From: Arthrobacter alkaliphilus
GTDB taxonomy: Bacteria; Actinomycetota; Actinomycetes; Actinomycetales; Micrococcaceae
DNA: 62,718 nucleotides
NCBI RefSeq assembly: GCF_021483235.1
Contig: NZ_JAKEEC010000024.1
Span: forward strand, 388 to 63,105
Reading direction: 5' to 3'
Shown: piece by piece, positions 7,684 to 15,423 of the stretch
How the letters are laid out: the number at the start of each line of letters is the position of its first letter
Numbering within the stretch: the first letter of the stretch is position 1
Notes under the pieces: generated by a model
The model's input: the letters and a program-made list of their open reading frames with translations, nothing else
Database searches by the model: none
What the model was told of the DNA's origin: nothing
Program-made: the position numbers and the translations under genes

Positions 7684-9633
7684 TCATGCCTTTCGTTGAA
7701 GGGGTACGCTTCGGTGGGTGTCGGACAATTCGGCCAGGATCCGGCGGGCCAAGGCGTCGTTCTCCCGGAACGGTGCCGCGTTGGTGCCGGGGCGGGCGAA
7801 TGCCCCCGCACCCCACCCCGAGGTCCACGGTCCGATGGCGTACAGCCCCACGTGCGGTCCGCCGTCGGGAGCCAGGACTTCGTGCGAACCCGAGACCAAC
7901 AACTTACCTGTAGAGTGCAGGCCGTCCGAGGTGAGGAGCAACTGCTCGGTCCCCCGGCCGGCGTCGTGCAGGTCCGCCAACGCGGGGTTCGCAGACCGCG
8001 CCACTGACGGCGAAGGCAGCCGGGCCTCAATGTACGCGGCAGCGTCGATGAGCACGGGCGACTGGAAGGACCCGGCCACGAACCGGCCACTCGCTTCATC
8101 CGGCCGCACCCACATTCCCGGGCCGAGGAAGTGCAGGTATCCGGCCCGGTGCAGGGCGAGCATCTCGCGAAGGCGGTGCGGCGGCGGGCCGGAGTCCACG
8201 AAGCTGAAGAAGCCGTGCCACCAACCGTGCACCGCCTGCAGTGAGCGCGAATTGAGCCGGTCCTGGGGAACCAACCGGCCGAGTTCCATGTAGACCTTGA
8301 GCAGGGCCGTGAACAGGGCCAACGTCTCCGAATGGTCCGGACTCGTGCGGAGGTGAAGGTCACGCTCGATGTAGCGCACCACGGACCGTTCCACGTCGGC
8401 ATGGTCCGCGAACGCGCAGCCGCTGAATGGTTGGTCCAAAGCCTCGAGATCCAGGCGGAGGGTTGCGTCCGGAATGGCCGCGGCAACGAGGTCTTCACGT
8501 TCACGGCTGTACCAATCCAGGGCGTCGAAGTGAGCGGAAAACTCGTCCCAGCCACCGTTGACGCGGCCGGGATAGCCGGTGAAGAGCTCGCGATAATAGG
8601 CGTATCCGGCGTCCTTGGCGATGAGCGGCCACAGTTGGGTCCGGAAATCCAACTCCCCGTGGGCTGTGAGCAGCGCTTCCACGGCATCCGCCGTGAAGTA
8701 CCGCGGGGCGCCGACCGGCCCACCCCGCAGGGTGGAAGAAATTTTGGAGTGGTAGGGCACTCCGCGGCGCGAGCCGGCCCAGAGCCGCGGTTCGGCTCCC
8801 GACGGCACATAGTCCAGACGGCCGTCGGGCCCCTCTTCGAAGCGGCCGCCGCGGCCTTCGAACAGCAACACCAGCAGGTCCACGAAGGCCAGCCCCATGC
8901 CTGAAACGAGCACGTCCTGGCCGGGACCGATGGCCGAATAGTCGACATCGGTGGTGTACGACGGCGCCGCGTGGAATCCGCCGTGACGTGCCGCGAATTC
9001 GCCGAGCCGTGCCGACTCGGGCTCGGCGCGGGAGTCGGTGTGGCCCAGCGAGTAGACCACGAGGTCGGTTTCGAGCACCCCTCCGGAGGCGAGCCGCACG
9101 AGGTGCCGCGTGGTGACGTCGGGCAGGGCCGGATCTTCGGGAGAGCAGCGTTCGACGGCGGTTGCCGTGTCCCGGTGGACCGTCACCGCGACGTCCGGGC
9201 CGAGTGCCGCAACCGCCCGGCGGAAGAACCACTCGAGGTACTTCCCTTGGAGCTGGCGGCTGGGAAAGGACGCTGGTGTGAGCGTCCGCAGCTGGTCGAG
9301 GAGGTGGCCTTCCAACGGCGGGACGTCGCGGATGGAGCCATCCAACACGCCGGAAGCCCAGGTAGTGAGGCCGGGCCCGTCAATAGCGGGACCGTCGCAC
9401 GCCACCGAATCGTCGGTGAACATCGTGATGTCCGTGGACATGGAGTTGAGGAGGAGTCCCGGGCTCTGGTCATAGCGCCAGATCCTCCCGGAACCCGGTG
9501 CGTGCGGCTCCACCACGTGGATGGAGAGGGGGCCCTCGAAGAGGCCGGGCCTGTTGGCCGCGAGTCTTTCGAGGATGCCGGCTGCGCGCGGACCACCGCC
9601 GATGAACACGATGGTTGGTGCATAAGGCAGCAT
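7684..9633 (-). CDS. FAD/NAD(P)-binding protein (NAD_binding_9 type)
   Basis: This 649-residue protein begins MLPYAPTIVFIGGGPRAAGILERLA, a Rossmann dinucleotide fold (GGGPxxxG). An actinobacterial FAD-NAD(P)-binding signature follows (VVEPHAPGSGRIWR). A second nucleotide-binding segment, YSAIGPGQDVLVSGMGLAFVDLLVLLFEGRGG, is near residue 225. No membrane segment is seen. The ATG at 9633 is preceded by CAGGAG. It leads a two-gene operon with the GNAT gene and diverges from the amino-acid transporter operon. It may act on the flavin/NAD side of sulfur-compound oxidation, but its reaction is not known to me. Confidence 0.78.
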   Translation of the reverse strand: MLPYAPTIVFIGGGPRAAGILERLAANRPGLFEGPLSIHVVEPHAPGSGRIWRYDQSPGLLLNSMSTDITMFTDDSVACDGPAIDGPGLTTWASGVLDGSIRDVPPLEGHLLDQLRTLTPASFPSRQLQGKYLEWFFRRAVAALGPDVAVTVHRDTATAVERCSPEDPALPDVTTRHLVRLASGGVLETDLVVYSLGHTDSRAEPESARLGEFAARHGGFHAAPSYTTDVDYSAIGPGQDVLVSGMGLAFVDLLVLLFEGRGGRFEEGPDGRLDYVPSGAEPRLWAGSRRGVPYHSKISSTLRGGPVGAPRYFTADAVEALLTAHGELDFRTQLWPLIAKDAGYAYYRELFTGYPGRVNGGWDEFSAHFDALDWYSREREDLVAAAIPDATLRLDLEALDQPFSGCAFADHADVERSVVRYIERDLHLRTSPDHSETLALFTALLKVYMELGRLVPQDRLNSRSLQAVHGWWHGFFSFVDSGPPPHRLREMLALHRAGYLHFLGPGMWVRPDEASGRFVAGSFQSPVLIDAAAYIEARLPSPSVARSANPALADLHDAGRGTEQLLLTSDGLHSTGKLLVSGSHEVLAPDGGPHVGLYAIGPWTSGWGAGAFARPGTNAAPFRENDALARRILAELSDTHRSVPLQRKA

Positions 9634-9779
9634 GGCAACTCCTGTTGGCGGTGGTTGGTGGTAACCGAGCCTAGGGACGTCACGGGCCTTCGGTCGAGGC
9701 GCTGGTAACGGCCGTTCACCCCGCGACATGGCACGTCAAAAGACGCAACGAGCCGACCAATATGGCGCGATGTGAAGCC

Positions 9780-9814
9780 CGAATGAAGCAACGGGTAGCC
9801 CGGTGAACCCCTGT
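9780..9814 (+). promoter_or_regulatory. Candidate regulator site upstream of the ABC transporter operon
   Basis: CGAATGAA (9780-9787) and AACCCCTGT (9806-9814) both recur, in the same order and orientation relative to transcription, upstream of the orphan binding-protein gene (complement of 19470-19494). In this copy GTGAA also repeats around them (near 9772, 9804, 9813 and 9823). This suggests a shared operator for both transporter parts. Confidence 0.5.
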
Positions 9815-9845
9815 GAAGACCCGTGAAGAAGTGCAAATATCCGCC

Positions 9846-9875
9846 TTGCAGCCGTTTCGAAACCGCCCCTAGATT
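9846..9875 (+). promoter_or_regulatory. Predicted promoter of the ABC transporter operon
   Basis: TTGCAG (9846-9851) and TAGATT (9870-9875) are separated by 18 bp and lie 45 bp upstream of the permease start. The spacer contains the palindrome TTTCGAAA (9855-9862). Confidence 0.55.
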
Positions 9876-9920
9876 GGCAGCCATCCGAAAGCCAACAACC
9901 GATAAGAAGCGAGGTGGCGC

Positions 9921-10949
9921 ATGAGTTCAGCAGCAACCACAGTGGCGCAGTCCGCACAGCGATCTGCACCGGGACCGGCCACCCGCGCGGAAGCGGAAAA
10001 CCTGGCCGATACCGGGTCCGCGGCCGCCCTCCCGGCGGACTACTCCGATTACAAGCTGGTCCCGGCCCGGCATCCATGGCGCTGGGTGGGCACAGTAGTG
10101 GTGGCGCTCGGCATCGCGGCTGTGGCCTGGTCCCTGGCAACGAATCCGCGCTGGGAATGGGGCGTCGTCGCGCAATGGTTCACGGCGCAATCCGTGGTGA
10201 CCGGCCTTGTGGAGACCCTCAAGCTGACGGCCATCTCCGGAGCGCTTGGCTTCATCCTCGGCTTCATCCTTGCGCTGATGAGGCTCTCCGCCTCTCCGCT
10301 GTTGGTCTCGGTGTCCTGGACGTTCTCCTGGATCTTCCGCTCCACGCCGCTGTTGGTGCAGGTGCTGCTTTGGTACAACCTTGGCTACCTGTACGAGAAG
10401 GTCAGCCTGGGAATCCCGTTCACGGATGTCCGATTCTTCGAAGCCCAGACCACCACGCTCATCAGCCAGTTCGCCGCGGCGGTCCTGGGCCTGACCCTCA
10501 ACCAGGCAGCGTACTCGGCGGAGATCATCCGCGGCGGGATCCTCTCCGTGGACCAAGGCCAGCTCGAGGCAGCGGCAGCCCTGGGAATTCCGGCCTGGCG
10601 ACGTTCCACCCGGATCATCCTGCCACAGGCTATGCGGGCCATCCTGCCCACTGCCTTCAACGAGATCATCGGCCTGGTCAAGGGCACCTCGATTGTCTAC
10701 GTCCTGGCCTACTCGGAGCTCTTCTACACAGTGCAGGTCATCTACAACCGCACGCAGCAGGTCCTCCCGCTGCTCCTTGTGGCGACGCTCTGGTACGTGG
10801 TCATCACCTCGGTGCTGAGCGTCCTGCAGTACTACATCGAGCGGCATTTTTCGAAGGGCGCCGTCCGCAACCTGCCGCTGACTCCGCTGCAGAAAGTCCG
10901 GCGCTTCCTCTCCACCCACGCCGCCACGAACGTCAGGAGCCCTCGATGA
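9921..10949 (+). CDS. Polar amino-acid ABC transporter permease (HisM/GlnP family)
   Basis: This 342-residue inner-membrane permease is made of a long hydrophilic N-terminus (about 55 residues), one leading helix near residue 60, then the conserved permease core with FRSTPLLVQVLLWY and the EAA loop EAAAALGIPAWRRSTRIILPQAMRAILP, which docks on the ATPase. The HisM-type family usually works with one ATPase and one binding protein, and both follow directly. The gene is the first of an operon; its stop overlaps the ATPase start by four bases (ATGA). The context suggests a sulfur-containing amino acid or a derivative as substrate, by analogy with TcyJKLMN (inference). Confidence 0.92.
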   Translation: MSSAATTVAQSAQRSAPGPATRAEAENLADTGSAAALPADYSDYKLVPARHPWRWVGTVVVALGIAAVAWSLATNPRWEWGVVAQWFTAQSVVTGLVETLKLTAISGALGFILGFILALMRLSASPLLVSVSWTFSWIFRSTPLLVQVLLWYNLGYLYEKVSLGIPFTDVRFFEAQTTTLISQFAAAVLGLTLNQAAYSAEIIRGGILSVDQGQLEAAAALGIPAWRRSTRIILPQAMRAILPTAFNEIIGLVKGTSIVYVLAYSELFYTVQVIYNRTQQVLPLLLVATLWYVVITSVLSVLQYYIERHFSKGAVRNLPLTPLQKVRRFLSTHAATNVRSPR

Positions 10950-11803
10950 GCACCACTGTTGTCACCACTGAGGCTCCGACGACGGCGGCACCGGCCGCCG
11001 CTGCAACCCGCGGCCAAGTGGAAATCACCAACGTCCGCAAGTCTTTTGGCGGCACGGAAGTCCTCAAGGGCGTTTCCCTCACGGTTCCGTCAGGTGGCGT
11101 AGCGGTGATCGTGGGACCCTCGGGCTCCGGGAAATCCACACTGCTGCGCACCATCAACCACCTGGAAAAGGTTGACGGCGGGTACATCACCATCGACGGC
11201 CAGTTGGTGGGCTACCAGGTCCGCGGGAACAAGCTGCATGAACTGCGCGAGAAGGACATCCTCAAGCAGCGCACGGACATCGGCATGGTGTTCCAGAACT
11301 TCAACCTGTTCCCCCACCTGACCGCACTGGAGAACGTGGCCGAGGCGCCCGTCGTCGCGCTCCGTTCCGACAACAGCCAGCGACGGAACAAAGGTGAAGC
11401 CCGCCAACGTGCCCTGGAGCTCCTGGACCGCGTAGGCCTCAAGGACCGGGCCGACGCCTACCCGAGGCAATTGTCCGGCGGCCAGCAGCAGCGCGTCGCC
11501 ATCGCCCGCGCCCTCGCCCTGGACCCCAAGATCCTGCTCTTCGACGAACCCACCTCGGCCTTGGACCCGGAACTCGTCAACGAAGTCCTGGACGTCATCC
11601 GCGAGCTTGCCACTTCCGGCACCACCCTGATCATCGTGACGCACGAAATGGGTTTCGCCCGGGACGTGGCGGACACCGTGGTCTTCATGGACCAGGGCCA
11701 GATCGTGGAACAAGGCAATCCCCTCGAGATCTTCGCGAACCCACAGGAACCCCGGACCCGCAGCTTCTTCTCCAAAGTCATCGAACCAGCTTTCAACATC
11801 TGA
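10946..11803 (+). CDS. Amino-acid ABC transporter ATP-binding protein
   Basis: This 285-residue ATPase of the GlnQ/HisP group has Walker [10 protein letters not shown] near residue 57, a Q-loop at [12 protein letters not shown], signature [15 protein letters not shown], Walker [13 protein letters not shown] and switch HE in THEMGFA. The first 25 residues form a Thr/Ala-rich extension with no known function. Its ATG overlaps the permease stop. A binding protein follows 14 bp after its stop. Confidence 0.95.
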   Translation: MSTTVVTTEAPTTAAPAAAATRGQVEITNVRKSFGGTEVLKGVSLTVPSGGVAVIVGPSGSGKSTLLRTINHLEKVDGGYITIDGQLVGYQVRGNKLHELREKDILKQRTDIGMVFQNFNLFPHLTALENVAEAPVVALRSDNSQRRNKGEARQRALELLDRVGLKDRADAYPRQLSGGQQQRVAIARALALDPKILLFDEPTSALDPELVNEVLDVIRELATSGTTLIIVTHEMGFARDVADTVVFMDQGQIVEQGNPLEIFANPQEPRTRSFFSKVIEPAFNI

Positions 11804-11817
11804 GAAAGTCCCTAAAA

Positions 11818-12804
11818 ATGCCACGCATCACAACCAAGCTCCTGGCGCTCGCGGTACTGCCCGCCGTCGTCCTTCCCGCGCTCGCCGGGTGCTCCGATCC
11901 GGGGGCGGCGGCGGCCGGAGCGAGCCCGTCCGCCAGCGCGGCCCGAAACGGCGTCGTCTACAACACCTCGCCTGAGCAGAACCGCATCCGTGCCCAGAAG
12001 GATCCAGCCGCGGCAGCTGCGGTTCCTGCCGGGATCGGTAAGGACGGCAAGCTGACCGTGGCCACCACGGCGGGCTCCATCCCCTTGTCGTTCCACGCCA
12101 CGGATGACAAGACGCCCGTCGGCGTGGAGGTGGACATCGCCCAGCTCGTGGCGGACAAGCTGGGGCTGGCGTTGGACCTTCAGGTCACTTCCTGGGAGAA
12201 CTGGCCGCTCAAGACCCAGTCCGGCGATTTCGAGGCCGTGTTCTCGAACGTGGGCATCAACAAGGACCGGGTGAAGCTTTTCGATTTCTCCACCTACCGG
12301 GCCGCGTACATGGGCTTTGAAGCCAAAAAGTCGTCCAACTACAACATCAAGGGCGCGGATGACATCTCCGGCCTGAAGGTTTCCGTCGGCTCGGGCACCA
12401 ACCAGGAGAAGATCCTCCTCGCGTGGAACAAGGACCTGGAAGCGCGCGGCAAGGCTCCTGCAACCCTGCAGTACTACTCTTCCGACGCTGACACCATCCT
12501 GGCCCTCTCCTCCGGCCGGACGGACTTGAACATTGCGCCGTACCCGTCCGTCTCCTACCGGGAGAACACCCGGGACGATCTGAAAGTGGTCGGCAAGGTC
12601 AACGCCGGCTGGCCTTCCGAGACCCTTGTCGCGGCCACCACGCTGAAAGGCAACGGATTGGCGCCGGCCATCACGGACGCCCTGAACTCAGCCATCAAGG
12701 ACGGATCGTACGGCAAGGTCCTGGAGCGCTGGGGCCTGTCCGAGGAAGCCTTGCCGGAGTCGAAAACCGTCACTGAGGCGAACTTCGGGGTCGGTGCCAA
12801 ATGA
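11818..12804 (+). CDS. Amino-acid ABC transporter substrate-binding lipoprotein (copy A)
   Basis: This 328-residue SBP_bac_3 family protein has a signal peptide with the lipobox LAGC (Cys about residue 24) and is predicted to be anchored outside the membrane. The bilobed fold is indicated by LTVATTAGSIPLSF, GVEVDIAQLVADKLGL and VSVGSGTNQEKILLAW. It is a paralogue of the orphan binding protein at 18392-19378, with the same length and the shared signatures SPEQNR, VGSGTNQE and KGNGLA. It is third in the operon, and its stop overlaps the start of a 24-codon ORF. Confidence 0.92.
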   Translation: MPRITTKLLALAVLPAVVLPALAGCSDPGAAAAGASPSASAARNGVVYNTSPEQNRIRAQKDPAAAAAVPAGIGKDGKLTVATTAGSIPLSFHATDDKTPVGVEVDIAQLVADKLGLALDLQVTSWENWPLKTQSGDFEAVFSNVGINKDRVKLFDFSTYRAAYMGFEAKKSSNYNIKGADDISGLKVSVGSGTNQEKILLAWNKDLEARGKAPATLQYYSSDADTILALSSGRTDLNIAPYPSVSYRENTRDDLKVVGKVNAGWPSETLVAATTLKGNGLAPAITDALNSAIKDGSYGKVLERWGLSEEALPESKTVTEANFGVGAK

Positions 12805-12875
12805 GGGAAAACACTGTGAAACAGCATGTCTATGCCGGTGAAGAAATCCCCTACGAACGTCTGGAGCAGCAGTGA
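12801..12875 (+). CDS. Small ORF (24 codons) bridging transporter and LLM genes
   Basis: ATG at 12801 overlaps the binding-protein stop (ATGA), and its TGA at 12873-12875 overlaps the GTG of the following LLM gene (GTGA). The predicted peptide starts MRENTVKQHV and ends PYERLEQQ. It is hydrophilic and has no signal or membrane segment. The four-base overlaps at both ends match the coupling style of this operon, which argues that it is translated, at least to keep ribosomes moving into the LLM gene. Whether the peptide has its own function is unknown. Confidence 0.5.
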   Translation: MRENTVKQHVYAGEEIPYERLEQQ

Positions 12876-13999
12876 CCCACCTCAGCAAGGCCGGATTCCT
12901 CGCGATCGAACTCGACAGCGCAGGCTGGGACGGCGCCGGCTTCGGACCAGGATCCGACGCCGGCTTCTCGAGCCTCGCCGAAGCGGTCCTCGCCGCCGAA
13001 TCCGCAGGCTTCCATGTGGCAACTTTCGCCGATTCGCCGGCTCCGGGCCGCGCCAACGCGTTGCAGCGTGCCGCGTTCGCGGGCCCGGTGACGCGGAACA
13101 TCGCGCTGGTCCCGGAAGTGGACACCGTGTACACCGAGCCGTTCCACATTTCGACGCAGCTCGCGAGCCTGGACTACGTCTCCGGCGGACGTGCCGGGTG
13201 GATCGCCACCGCAGCGGGCACGCCCGAGGCCGCTGCCGCCGTCGGACGTACCCTCGTGGAGGGCGGCGCACTGGCACAGGAAGCCGCTGCGTCCATTGAG
13301 GTGGGCCGCCGGCTGTGGGACTCATGGGAGGACGACGCCGTGATCCGCGACGTCGCGACCGGCCGGTACCTCGACGTCGACAAGCTCCACTACGCGGACT
13401 TCGAAACTCCCGCGGACTTCCCTGGTCCCGGGTATTCCGTGAAGGGTCCGTCCATCATTCCGAGGCCGCTGCAGGGGCAGGTGCCGGTGCTCGCCGCGGC
13501 CTCGTTGGTGGGCGACGGGCAAGTCCCGCGCGATGCCGTGGATGCCGTACTGGTGAGCGCGCCGACGCCCGAATTGCTGCCTGACGAGATCCGCGACGTG
13601 CGTACCCGCCTCGGGGGTTCTGCGGCGATCGTGGCAGAGCTCGACGTCGTGCTGGACTCCCGCGGTCAGGCCGCGGGTTCGCGCGCCGGCGCCGAAAGCG
13701 GGCGTGCGCGGTTCGCCGGTTCGGCGGCCGGCCTCACCAACTACCTCGAACTGCTTCTTGCAGAAGCCGACGGCGTCCGCCTCCACCCGGCGTCTCTCGC
13801 CGTCGAACTGGACGAACTTTCGCGCCTGGTGCTGCCGGAGCTGCGGCGCCGCGGTGCTTTGCGGGCGCCGCTCCAGGACGGCACCTTCCGCGAAGTGTTG
13901 GGGCTCGAACGCCCGGAAAGCCGCTATGCCCGCCCATCAACTCATGCAGCGGCGGATGCCGTTGGCGCTCGTAGCGCCGGAAACCAGGGGAGACCATGA
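12872..13999 (+). CDS. LLM class flavin-dependent oxidoreductase (atypical)
   Basis: This 375-residue protein resembles the bacterial luciferase-like monooxygenase fold (LSSLAEAVLAAESAGFHVATFAD; DYVSGGRAGWIATAAGTPE, the substrate/flavin region of NtaA/SnaA relatives). The middle segment is reduced compared with the neighbour at 13996, and the C-terminal part is weakly conserved. It could therefore be a partner or diverged subunit rather than a full enzyme. The GTG start at 12872 follows GGAG at 12863-12866. It overlaps both the small ORF and the next LLM gene. By analogy it would oxidise an N-acetylated S-substituted cysteine or related organosulfur compound using FMNH2 (inference). Confidence 0.82.
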   Translation: MTHLSKAGFLAIELDSAGWDGAGFGPGSDAGFSSLAEAVLAAESAGFHVATFADSPAPGRANALQRAAFAGPVTRNIALVPEVDTVYTEPFHISTQLASLDYVSGGRAGWIATAAGTPEAAAAVGRTLVEGGALAQEAAASIEVGRRLWDSWEDDAVIRDVATGRYLDVDKLHYADFETPADFPGPGYSVKGPSIIPRPLQGQVPVLAAASLVGDGQVPRDAVDAVLVSAPTPELLPDEIRDVRTRLGGSAAIVAELDVVLDSRGQAAGSRAGAESGRARFAGSAAGLTNYLELLLAEADGVRLHPASLAVELDELSRLVLPELRRRGALRAPLQDGTFREVLGLERPESRYARPSTHAAADAVGARSAGNQGRP

Positions 14000-15327
14000 C
14001 AAAGCACAACCGTGCTAAATTCCAGCCGAGTGGGAAGATCCAGTTCGGGGTCTTCTTCCAAGGCGTTAATTCCGGCACCATTTGGAAGGCGCCCGAGTCC
14101 GGTTCGCAGACCGATTTCGAGTCGTTCCGGAGGGTCGTCCAGACAGCGGAGCGCGGGCTCTTCGCCGCGTTCTTCCTTGGCGAGGGGCTGCGTCTTCGGG
14201 AACACCTCGGGCGCCCGCACGCCTTGGATGTCGCGGGGCGGCCGGATGCGCAGACCATGCTGGCCGCGCTGGCTTCCGTGACCAAGAACATCGGACTGGT
14301 GGCCACGCAGAACACCACGTATAACGATCCCGCCGATTTGGCCCACCGCTTGTCCTCGTTGGACCTGATCTCCGGCGGCCGGGCCGCCTGGAACGTGGTC
14401 ACCACGGACAACGCCTGGACCGGCGCAAACTTCCGTCGGGGCGGCTACCTCGACCACGCCGACCGGTACAAGCACGCCGAAGCGTTCGTCGAAACAGCGA
14501 AGCGCATCTGGGACTCCTGGGAGACGCCGGCCGGACCTGCTCGGCGGGTGATCCACTCCGGGCAGCACTACACGGTGGACGTCACGCCCCGGCTGCCGCG
14601 CAGCGCCCAGTACCGTCCCGTGCTCTTCCAAGCCGGCGATTCCCCGGAAGGCCGCGATTTCGCTGCCCGGCAGGCCGACGTCATCTTCTCGGCACATCCG
14701 AAGTTCGACGATGCCGTGGAATTCCGCGCCGACATCGTGAAACGCTCCTTGGCAGCCGGACGGGCCGCGAACGACGTCAAGATCATGCCTGCCAGCGAGT
14801 TCATCCTGGCCGCAACCGACGTTGAAGCGCGGGAGAAGAAGGAATGGGTGCGCAGCCTGCAGATCGGGCCGCAGCAAGCCATTGCCTACCTGGAGCAATT
14901 CTGGGGCCGCGAACTCTCCGAGTACGATCCCGACGGTCCGCTCCCGGACATCGATCCCGTCGTGGAGGAGACCTCCGAGACGCGCGGCAGCGGTTTCCAT
15001 GGTGCCAAGGCCCGGCAACTCGCGGACCAGTGGAGGGCCGAGGCCAAGGACAAGGGCCTGTCCATCCGCCAGTTCGTCACCTCCCGCACGGCCAGGGTGG
15101 ATGCGACGTTCACGGGATCGTACTCTGCCGTGGCTGACCATCTCGCCGAATACGCGCGTGTCGGTGCCGTGGACGGGTTCAACATCTCGCCATGGCTCAT
15201 CCCCACCGGCCTCGACGACATCGTGAACCACCTCGTTCCTGAGCTGCAGGAACGCGGCGTCTACCCCACGAAGTACGCCGGGTCCACCCTCCGCGGGAAC
15301 CTTGATCTTCCATCGATTGCTGAGTAG
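13996..15327 (+). CDS. NtaA/SnaA/DszA-type FMN-dependent monooxygenase
   Basis: This 443-residue LLM monooxygenase closely fits the NtaA/DszA/CmoJ group: QFGVFFQGVN near the N-terminus, then AERGLFAAFFLGEG, LDLISGGRAAWNVVTT and DHADRYKHAEAFVE. A C-terminal block reads GAVDGFNISPWLIPTGLDDIVNHLVPELQERGV. Such enzymes use reduced FMN and O2 to cleave C-S or C-N bonds. CmoJ of B. subtilis acts on N-acetylated S-alkyl-cysteines. The start overlaps the preceding gene (ATGA), making it the last gene of the transporter operon. Its stop codon sits inside a long stem-loop. Confidence 0.9.
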   Translation: MTKHNRAKFQPSGKIQFGVFFQGVNSGTIWKAPESGSQTDFESFRRVVQTAERGLFAAFFLGEGLRLREHLGRPHALDVAGRPDAQTMLAALASVTKNIGLVATQNTTYNDPADLAHRLSSLDLISGGRAAWNVVTTDNAWTGANFRRGGYLDHADRYKHAEAFVETAKRIWDSWETPAGPARRVIHSGQHYTVDVTPRLPRSAQYRPVLFQAGDSPEGRDFAARQADVIFSAHPKFDDAVEFRADIVKRSLAAGRAANDVKIMPASEFILAATDVEAREKKEWVRSLQIGPQQAIAYLEQFWGRELSEYDPDGPLPDIDPVVEETSETRGSGFHGAKARQLADQWRAEAKDKGLSIRQFVTSRTARVDATFTGSYSAVADHLAEYARVGAVDGFNISPWLIPTGLDDIVNHLVPELQERGVYPTKYAGSTLRGNLDLPSIAE

Positions 15328-15365
15328 ACGTCGTTTTGGGGGTCCAAAACGACGTTTACTCAGCA
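15318..15365. terminator. Long stem-loop spanning the stop codon of the LLM gene
   Basis: Arms 15318-15339 and 15344-15365 pair over 22 bp with one mismatch around a GGGT loop. The left arm includes the last codons and TAG stop of the monooxygenase gene. No long T-run follows, but the position between converging operons fits a terminator. A 10-bp direct repeat GCAGTGGATC (15363-15372 and 15415-15424) lies just beyond it. Confidence 0.7.
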
Positions 15366-15423
15366 GTGGATCCAACGGTGACGGGCTCGTGCGGTTGTAC
15401 CTCACCGTATGGGAGCAGTGGAT

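Noticed and set aside
7683..8948. N-terminal extension of the GNAT frame into the upstream gene
   Set aside because: The extension is an alternative frame of the FAD/NAD(P)-binding gene. The GNAT fold starts at 7682.
13942..15405. Antisense frame opposite the NtaA-type monooxygenase
   Set aside because: Shadow of a well-conserved LLM gene.
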